Source: Candidatus Flexifilum affinis
GTDB taxonomy: Bacteria > Chloroflexota > Anaerolineae > Aggregatilineales > Phototrophicaceae
Length of the DNA stretch: 5,780 bases
Assembly: GCA_016713325.1 (NCBI GenBank)
Contig: JADJPJ010000072.1
Coordinates: 1-5,780, forward strand
Reading direction: 5' to 3'
Made by a program: the position numbers and the translations under genes
Shown here: one piece after another, positions 1 to 5,780 of the stretch
Position numbering within the stretch: position 1 is the first letter of the stretch
How the letters are laid out: the number at the start of each line of letters is the position of its first letter
The notes under the pieces: model-generated
Databases searched by the model: none
What the model saw: the letters and a program-made list of their open reading frames with translations, nothing else
What the model was told of the DNA's origin: nothing

Positions 1-364
1 TTTTACAAGCCAAGAAATCAAGGATAGCTAGGTCAAAAGCTTTCAGAAGCATAGGCTAACAAGACGCAACAACTCGTGGGCAGACGCAAGTAACGTTGTT
101 TGCGTGCGGCAACGGTCTCCGCGACGGTGCGCACTGCGGAACAATGCAAGATTTTGATGGCCTACGGGAGACGATCGTTATGGGGCCTTGGGAGCATCCA
201 GTCTCTGGTGCGTTGTGATGGATGCGATGGACGTCGATTTCTCCAGGGAAGTGAGGTGCTCACTTCGACAGCCGATGTGCGCCAGCCAGCGTGTGCTGGA
301 CCTCACTGCAGGATGAGTTTACTCTCGATATTGTGTGAAAGTAGCTCATTCAGTTTCGAGGGCC
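1..364. other. Upstream region without a recognisable gene
   Basis: I see no supported gene here. Bases 1-60 are about 38% GC, while everything after about 100 is strongly GC-rich, so a composition boundary lies within the first hundred bases. A forward open frame at 100-441 gives a protein with no family-like pattern, and its 3' part overlaps the start of the DrmE-like gene in another frame, so I do not call it. I found no tRNA, no terminator with a T-run and no convincing -35/-10 pair. The only structured element is the inverted repeat at 248-266, listed separately. The promoter of the defence operon most likely lies in this stretch, by position only. Confidence 0.5.
248..266. promoter_or_regulatory. 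Perfect 8-bp inverted repeat, candidate operator
   Basis: The sequence GAAGTGAGGTGCTCACTTC has two 8-base arms, GAAGTGAG and CTCACTTC, that are exact reverse complements around a GTG spacer. It sits about 100 bases ahead of the putative first start codon, in non-coding sequence. The 19-bp dyad fits the size of an operator for a dimeric regulator. As RNA it could form a short hairpin, but no T-run follows, so a terminator is unlikely. No regulator gene is visible in the window, and the function is inferred from symmetry and position alone. Confidence 0.35.
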
Positions 365-2955
365 GTGACAACAGAGGCACCAATCGCGCTCGGACCGCTT
401 GGGCGCCGCATGCTCGCTTCCCGACTGTGTGGATGCGCTGAGCGCAGATTGCCCGCGGGCCCGCAGCGAACGCCCGCTGCTCGTGCTCGTCCCGGGCACA
501 AGCTGGGGTGAAGCCGTCGGTCTCCTCTGCGCGCGCTCTTGCCAACGACACCTGCCGCACTCCCGATGAGCTGATCCAGGGGATCGACAAGGGCAGCCGC
601 GTCAGGGTCCTGCCTGACGGCGGCGTCTACCAGTTCGACGGGCGTGAGAATGGCGGATTCTGGCTTCGTCTCCTCGACGTGAGGAACCTCCGTTCCTCCG
701 GTCGCATGTGGGCGCCCATGACGGAGGCGTGGAGACTTGAGCCCACCATCCACAAAAAAGCGGCACGCTGGGCTCAATGAGGTTCGACGATCGTGGGCGG
801 CGCCGCACCACCCGTGGGATTGCTTCTCTGCGACCTTAGCGGGGCGGAAACGCCGCACTAACACGGACTGCCGTTGTTCTGGTCCGGAAACCGCGCCGAG
901 TTCGGACTGCGCTCGAACGCGGACCGGGCTTCTGCCGCGGAGCCTGGAGAGCGAAGGCGGACGCGGTGGAAAGCGTTGGACCTGAGTGGGGTGAGGTCGA
1001 CGAGGATGGCGGCCTCCGCGTCCTGAGCCCATCAGGGGCGAGCGGCTGTCCGCTTGTCGCCGTCGCCCGCGATCACGCCAGCGCACGGCGGCTTGCGGAT
1101 CGCCCGTCAATCAGCGCCCTGGTGGTCATATCCGGCTCGTGCTGACGACGCCCCTTGCCGACCGGACAAGCGTGGATCCATCGCTTCGAAGACAACGCAC
1201 CTTCTCGTGGCGCCGGGCGGCCGAGCGACCAGTTCGAAACACGCCGATCAGCTGGTTGGACCGTGTTCGAACTCAGCGATTCGGCCGCACTGGGCGCCCA
1301 GCGCACTGGCATTATACCCCTTGACCGAATGACAGCCGCGGCCGCCTGGGCGCGACGCCGGCCGGGAGAACTTGCCGAAAGGTGTCCCGAACTGGAGACC
1401 GCCTTCGCGGCGCTCAATGCGTTCGACCGGGCTGCTGGCGCCCACTCCGACCTTGATGATGATGTCGCGGAATGCGCCATCCGTCTGAGAGAGATCTTTT
1501 TCGAAGCATCGGACTGGCTGGCCGCGCCATGCGTCGAGGATCTGGAGGATTTGCAGGACACCTGCGCTGCGATCGACGAGCGGCGCAGAAGACTTGTTTC
1601 TGTCGCCGGCGATGCAGCGGGGGCTGCGGCGATGGAAGTCACCGAGGCCGTCCGGTCATTCGCAGAGCGGACGCGCAATCTGGCAATGACGCCCAAAGGG
1701 GAAATCCTGTTCCGACTCGCAGGCGCCGCAGCCGGCTCGGCATGCAGGCAGATCATCGCGGCCGGTCATGGTCGGACCGCACGGACCATCGAAGAATTTC
1801 TTGCGGGACTGGGGCTCCGCTTTCCTGCGTCACGCCAAGAGAACTGGCGAAGCTTCCCGACATCGAACGCGTCAACGTGGTCTCGATGATGCGACGCGAT
1901 GCTTTCAGCGCGGCTGGTCGATCCCTGGCCCGCGCCCGAACTCCTGTTCCTGGGCTATCGCCACGAAGTCGTGGTCTGTGAGCGTCGCCTTGACGCACGG
2001 TCGCATCTCATCGCCCAGCTGAGACCTGCCGGGAGGCTCTTCTCAGGTTTCCTCGCCTCCTGCTACCGTGCCGAATTGCCGCTTGCAGTGGCGGCCGCTC
2101 TTGCCGGAGCAGCCCGAACCGGTGCCTGCGATCACTCGACCTGCACGCCGACCTCAGGTGTCGCGCCCTGGCGACCCGGTGAGGCCCGCGCGCTTCTGCC
2201 GCTTCGCCGGCCGGTCCTGGATGGCTGTCACCGACGACCACGGCGTTGCCCGGGTCCATGACAGCCTCGACCAGACCACGCGGATCACCAGCGTTCTCGG
2301 TCGCGACCTTCAGGCAGGTGACCTTCTGCTGGTCCGTCAGAGGGCGGCGAGAAGGACATCGTCCGGGAGACCGCCGAAGTCATCGCGGGGCGCGAACGGT
2401 ATGCAACGCTCAGGGCACAGGCAGCGTTCTGGCGCGACTCGATCCGGCAGGCAGACCTTCGCCCCGCCGAACTCCGTGAGGCTTGCGGAATGTGGCCTCG
2501 ACCGCGGTCTGCCCACGATCCGATACTGGCTGTCCGCGGACGGTCGATCGGACCACATGAACCGAACACCGCGTTGCCGCTGATTGCCGAAGCGCTTGGG
2601 AAGGATCCTGACGCCCCAGGATAGAAGACCTGCTCGGCGGCCATTCAGACCATGTGCAGCCTCCACATTGAAGCCGGCTTCCGCCTGACTTCCATGCTTC
2701 TCGCAGAGTGCGGCCAGTCGGTGCTGGAACACTCCGAACACGAGATACCCTTCGAGCTGAGCCTCGGAACGGTATGGCTGCTCGGTGTAGAACAGCTGAG
2801 CGCACGCGGAATGGCCGGCTGGCGAGGTCAACCGCATCCAGTGGGGTCGGGTCCTGGCGAAGGAGGCTGATGGCGCAGGGAAGCAGGTCGATCTTCCCAG
2901 GATTTTCCTGGAAGATCTCCTCCCGGAGGCTGAGGACGGGGAGCTCGTCGCCTGA
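365..2955 (+). pseudogene. DrmE-like DISARM-associated protein, interrupted by many frameshifts
   Basis: No single frame is open, but fragments in all three forward frames join into one protein of roughly 860 residues. In order: GPLGRRMLASRL (from a GTG at 365), RPLLVLVPGTSWGEAVGLL (471-527), TPDELIQGIDKGSRVRVLPD and GGFWLRLLD (to about 756), GLNEVRRSWA, VGLLLCDLSGAETP, then ALTRTAVVLV through GPEWGEVDEDGGLRVLSPSG (about 855-1142), a long block at about 1180-1822, TPRELAKLPDIERVNVVSMM, ARLVDPWPAPELLFLGYRHE, GRDLQAGDLLLVR, EGGEKDIVRETAEVIAGRER, CGLDRGLPTIRYWLSADGRS, SIGPHEPNTALPLIAEALGK, LHIEAGFRLTSMLLAECG, and a tail RIFLEDLLPEAEDGELVA ending at TGA 2953. Frame changes fall near 427, 530, 756 (an A6 run), 805, 853, 1140, 1178, 1823, 1910, 2100-2200, 2337, 2480, 2553 and 2812. 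A TAG at 2622 probably replaces a TGG. DrmE is an accessory DISARM protein of unknown biochemical role. The match rests on my memory of its C-terminal pattern (a WR...L...G...T...WL block, then IGP, then an AI..L...H..AG helix) and on drmA downstream. It could instead be an unnamed DISARM neighbour. The start is uncertain: GAGGG lies only two bases ahead of GTG 365, and GTG 335 is in the same frame. Confidence 0.55.
2890..2917 (+). other. Strong imperfect hairpin near the end of the DrmE-like gene
   Basis: Left arm GATCTTCCCAGGA (2890-2902) and right arm TCCTGGAAGATC (2906-2917) pair over 12 bp with one bulged C, around a TTT loop. The element lies inside the last codons of the DrmE-like frame, about 38 bases ahead of the start of the NERD-helicase gene. 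No T-run follows, so it is not a classical terminator. It could be an mRNA stability or processing element that sets the relative output of the two genes, or a by-product of the coding sequence. Confidence 0.35.
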
Positions 2956-2957
2956 TG
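2953..2957 (+). promoter_or_regulatory. Stop-start overlap TGATG coupling the two genes
   Basis: The reconstructed DrmE-like frame ends at TGA 2953-2955, and the NERD-helicase begins at ATG 2955-2957, sharing one base. GGGGAG at 2938-2943 is a plausible ribosome binding site, though its spacing of eleven bases to the ATG is long. The arrangement implies translational coupling inside one operon. It also supports this ATG as the true start, because the resulting N-terminus MARMIPDVLAPD fits the way NERD proteins often begin (MARMIP). Confidence 0.6.
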
Positions 2958-4659
2958 GCGAGAATGATTCCAGACGTGCTCGCCCCCGACGCTCGGATTC
3001 CGAACGTCGTGTCTTTACGCTCCTGCGCGAGGACCAAGGCACCGGCGCATGGACGGTGCTGCATTCGCTGGGGCTGTCCAGCGCCTACTCGGGAGCTTAC
3101 GGCGAGATCGACTTCGTTGCTGCCGTGCCCGGTCTGGGGCTGATCTGCATTGAGGTCAAGGGGGGCCGGGTGCAGTGCGCGCAGGGGCTCTGGACGACCA
3201 CGAACCGCATTGGTGACACCGGCGCCTATGCGCGAAGCCCTTTTCAGCAGGCGCGCGATGGCATGTTCAGGCTGCTTCACGCGCTCAGGAGCCGCTTCGG
3301 CGAGCGCTCCGCAGAAGCACGCTGTCCGCTCGGGTGGATGGTCATCTTCACCGACACCACCGTCCCGCCGCCATCCCCGGAGTTCGATCGCGCCGAGCTG
3401 ATAGTTTCGAGCGACCTTCAGTCAGTCCTGGCGGCCAGGCTCGCCGCCTGTCCGTCGCTGCAACGCGCGGCGGGCGCCTCGGTGCACCACCTCCAGAGTC
3501 CTGGCGCGTGTCGTGCAGTTCCTGAGACCTGACTTTGATCGCGTCCCGACCCTTTCGACGGGGCTTTGGGCCACCGAGCGGAAGATCGTGGCGCTCACCG
3601 AGGAGCAGTACGACGTCCTGGACTACGTCTGAAAATGAGGCGTCGGTGATCCACGGCGGCGCGGGGACGGGCAAGACGATGCTTGCCGTCGAACTCGTCC
3701 GACGACTTTCGGCGCAAGGTCGCCGCGTTCTCCTGACCTGCTACAATCGCGAACTCGGGCTGTGGCTTGAACGTAATGCCCGCGACATCGGCGCCTCTCA
3801 CGTCACGGCCGGCCACCTGCATCGCCTGCTCCGCAGCCGCATTCTCGCGTCTCCCTTCAGGGATGAGCTTCCGGCAGATGGCACGGTCGACGAAACGTGG
3901 CTGACGATCAGCCCTGGCCATCGCCGCGGGGGATGAGCGGTATGACGCCGTTCTGGTCGACGAGGCCAGGATTTCCCCGGCGGCGAACTGATCGATGTGG
4001 TCGATGCCTGGCTCGATCCTTCGTCGGCTTCCCCAAGGATAGTCCTTTTCGCCGACTTCTCGCGCCAGGCGCTCTACGCCTCGCCAGCCGGAACCCGCGA
4101 AGTGCTGCGGCAGAGACTGCGACCGGCGAACTTCGGGCTGCGGCGCAACTGTCGCAACACACTGAAGATCAGTGCGGAAACGGAGCTCCTGACAGGCTCC
4201 TTTGACATCAGGGCCTGCGAGCGGCAGCCGCCCGGAGAGCCGGTCGAAAGGTTTTTCTTCACCGACGCCCATGACGAAGTCCGTCAGATTGGCCGGGCCC
4301 TGCAGCGCCTCAGGAGCGAAGGCTTCGCGCCGTCCGACATCATCATTCTGGGCAGCCGACGACGGGAAAAGACGGCGCTCGCCGGCGTGACCTCCTGTGG
4401 CGGCTTCCGGATCGTGGACCGCGAGGCTTCGAGATCCGGCGCGGAGGTGGTCTACGCGACGGTGCACGCCTTCAAGGGTCTTGAGAGCCCCGCGGTCGTG
4501 CTGATGGATTGCCAGCCAGGCACCGACGCTCTTGGGGACGCCCTTCTCTATGTCGGCATGACGCGCGCCCGGGTTCGGCTCGCGATGATCCTTCCGGAGG
4601 CGGCCCGCGACGAAATCGCCGCGCGCGAGCAGCGGAACCTGGAAATTCAGCTGGGCTGA
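2955..4659 (+). pseudogene. NERD-domain / UvrD-type (SF1) helicase, frameshifted
   Basis: Joined across five frame changes, this is a protein of about 568 residues. An N-terminal NERD (nuclease-related) domain shows SERRVFTLLRED, WTVLHSLGL, GEIDF (3101-3115), IEVKGG (3149-3166) and SPFQQARDGM, which include the acidic and lysine positions of the nuclease-like fold. An SF1 helicase of the UvrD/DUF2075 kind follows: Walker A GGAGTGKT (3655-3678), Walker B VLVDEAQDF (3950-3975, split by a frameshift), a motif III position reading FADFSRQALY (4048-4077), LRRNCRNTLKI (4138-4170), TVHAFKGLE (4459-4485) and YVGMTRAR (4549-4572). Frame changes lie near 2990 (one base short), 3490-3500 (one extra), 3629 (one extra, creating a TGA), 3900-3911 (one extra) and 3966 (one short). 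The longest intact pieces are about 2990-3490 (NERD) and 3967-4659 (C-terminal helicase half). The expected role is ATP-driven DNA translocation with nuclease-like processing of foreign DNA. As written it cannot be made full-length. Family identity is secure; whether the breaks are biological is not. Confidence 0.82.
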
Positions 4660-4663
4660 CCCG

Positions 4664-5780
4664 ATGGCACCACCTTCGACTCTCGAGGTCCGTAACACCC
4701 TGATCGAGGGGCTGCGTCGCGAGATCGTCGGCCCAGACCCCGGACCGCCTGCCGTTCAGTGGGCTGGCCCAGGCTCGCCCCTGAACGGTGAGGAGATCCT
4801 CAGGCCCCAGGACCGGCCGAAGATCCGTTACGGGGCCGGCATCCTGTTCCCCAGCGGCCTTACCTATTCCGGGCTCGTCGATGGCGCCGCAGACGGTCCT
4901 GACCCCGAGCTTGCGCCAACGGACGTTGAGGATGGCTCCACCGGAGCTGGCGGCGCAGACGAGGCGGACGACGATGACGAGCCACCCATCCTCAACTCGT
5001 TCGTCCCGAGCAGCCTGGGGATCAGCTTCCTGGGCCAGCTGACCGGCGGTCTCTCGATCGAGGCCAGATGGGCTGACTACCAGCCCCGGACCCTTCCGGG
5101 ATGGGTCGGATCGAACGACCCTTCCGCCGAGCTCTGGTTCCGTACGCCTCACCGGGAGCAGGCCGAACATCATTCACCCGACCATCCGACGTCCTGCCAG
5201 CAGGTGATCCCGCTTGGCGGCGGCTCGGGTCCCAAACTGCTGATCGTCGACCGCCCGTGGCAAGGCGGAGCGCGCCTGATCACGCTGACGCTGCTGAACG
5301 ACAAGTCAGCCGCGACCGACGACACCGACTGCTTCTTCCAGTGCGGGCTCCACGCCCGACCGCTGGGCGACAGCCGCATCCTGCCCTATCCAGGTCGCCC
5401 TGACGCGGAACTGGACCCTGAAGAGCGGTCCCTCCAGCTGCTCTACCGCCACCGGCCGGCATATGCCGTCGGGCACGGCTGCGCCGCGGAATGGACGACC
5501 GACGGGAACGGACACGTGGAGCAAGTGAGGAGCGATACCCTCCCGTGCTTCACCCAGCACCCGATCATCGCGCGCGATGCCCTGTCGGGAGTCGATCTGT
5601 CAATGCTCGGCCTTGCGACAGCCAGCGACGCGGACCTTGTCTCGTCCTGCGAGCAGCTGGCTGTCGCCTATCAGCGCTGGATCGGGGAACAGCAGGATGA
5701 GGCGGAGGCAGACGGGCTGAGCATGGAACTGCTCGCAACGGCGCGCGACCACCTGAACCGCTGCGGAGAGAGCCATCGCC
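4664..5780 (+). CDS. drmA: DrmA, DISARM SF2 helicase, N-terminal part (runs off the window)
   Basis: The frame opens at ATG 4664, four bases after the helicase stop, and stays open for 372 codons to the window edge. The N-terminal DrmA pattern is visible: TLIEGLRREIVGPDPG (residues about 10-25), then EEILRPQDRPKIRYGAGILF, an acidic linker with DEADDDDE (99-106), PSSLGISFLG (115-124), WADY (136-139), and AVGHGCAAEW (268-277). In this family the PSS.G.SF block and the AVGHG-type block precede the helicase core. The full protein is usually well over 1000 residues, so the SF2 motifs and the C-terminal helicase domain lie beyond the window and are not seen. DrmA is the core translocase of DISARM; it forms a complex with DrmB and acts on incoming phage DNA. 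No strong Shine-Dalgarno precedes the ATG, so translation probably depends on coupling to the upstream gene. There are no frameshifts, unlike both upstream genes. A DrmA-like helicase of a related, non-DISARM defence system remains possible. Confidence 0.8.
   Translation, partial: MAPPSTLEVRNTLIEGLRREIVGPDPGPPAVQWAGPGSPLNGEEILRPQDRPKIRYGAGILFPSGLTYSGLVDGAADGPDPELAPTDVEDGSTGAGGADEADDDDEPPILNSFVPSSLGISFLGQLTGGLSIEARWADYQPRTLPGWVGSNDPSAELWFRTPHREQAEHHSPDHPTSCQQVIPLGGGSGPKLLIVDRPWQGGARLITLTLLNDKSAATDDTDCFFQCGLHARPLGDSRILPYPGRPDAELDPEERSLQLLYRHRPAYAVGHGCAAEWTTDGNGHVEQVRSDTLPCFTQHPIIARDALSGVDLSMLGLATASDADLVSSCEQLAVAYQRWIGEQQDEAEADGLSMELLATARDHLNRCGESHR

Noticed and set aside
100..441. 113-codon forward open frame
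   Set aside because: It has no recognisable domain or good ribosome binding site, and it overlaps the start of the DrmE-like gene in another frame.
709..718. Palindrome TGGGCGCCCA
   Set aside because: It is short, lies inside coding sequence and is expected by chance in GC-rich DNA.
754..760. AAAAAAG as a programmed -1 slippery site
   Set aside because: The needed change is +1 (one surplus A), not -1, and at least 13 other frame changes occur in the same gene, so a single programmed event does not explain it. Transcriptional slippage here cannot be fully excluded.
346..1756. Minus-strand open frames of 254 and 227 codons (346-1110 and 1073-1756)
   Set aside because: Their products are Arg/Ala/Ser/Pro-rich low-complexity shadows opposite the DrmE-like fragments.
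2860..2872. AAGGAGG followed by TGATG, suggesting the NERD gene starts at 2870
   Set aside because: It looks like an ideal start, but the resulting N-terminus (MAQGSRSIFPGFSWK) is unlike NERD proteins. The overlapping frame continues the DrmE-like C-terminus to TGA 2953, and ATG 2955 gives a MARMIP start.
3628..3634. TGA in the helicase (GTC TGA AAA) as a selenocysteine or recoded stop
   Set aside because: The protein resumes in a different frame (SENEASVIHGGAGTGKT), so this is a frameshift, not readthrough.
3595..4698. Long minus-strand open frame (367 codons) opposite the helicase
   Set aside because: It is antisense to clear helicase motifs, its product has no family pattern, and high GC with codon bias makes such shadow frames common.
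1..5780. CRISPR array, insertion sequence, tRNA or rRNA
   Set aside because: I saw no regularly spaced repeats, transposase motifs, terminal inverted repeats, cloverleaf or rRNA-like sequence.

Overview
The window is GC-rich bacterial DNA with strong codon-position bias. The style suits a high-GC proteobacterium, possibly an alphaproteobacterium, but no taxonomic marker gene is present and this is a weak inference. All credible coding sequence lies on the plus strand. It reads as the 5' part of one defence operon of the DISARM type. The order is a DrmE-like gene (about 365-2955), a NERD-domain/UvrD-type helicase gene (2955-4659), and the N-terminal 372 codons of drmA (4664 to the window end). 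The DrmA N-terminus is recognised with good confidence, the NERD-helicase with high confidence, and the DrmE-like assignment with moderate confidence.

Positions 1-364 hold no gene I can support. The first 60 bases are only about 38% GC, clearly different from what follows. A perfect 8-bp inverted repeat with a 3-base spacer (248-266) lies about 100 bases ahead of the first gene and is a candidate operator.

The first two genes are not intact as written. The DrmE-like protein can be followed through all three forward frames as a chain of fragments. It needs at least 14 single-base frame changes and contains one in-frame TAG (2622). The NERD-helicase needs five frame changes, but once joined it carries every expected landmark: GEID and EVK of NERD, Walker A, DEAQDF, NCRN, FKGLE and YVGMTRA. 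In contrast, drmA has no frame change in 1117 bases. The damage therefore falls off from left to right, which could mean low-coverage assembly error or real decay of the operon's upstream half.

The stop of the reconstructed DrmE-like frame overlaps the start of the NERD-helicase (TGATG, 2953-2957), and only four bases separate the helicase stop from the drmA start, so the three genes look co-transcribed and translationally coupled. In known DISARM systems DrmA (an SF2 helicase) works with DrmB and DrmC and a DNA methylase to block incoming phage DNA. A NERD nuclease-like/SF1 helicase fusion between drmE and drmA is not one of the canonical DISARM components, and it is the most interesting biology here. 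drmB, drmC and any methylase would have to lie beyond the right edge.
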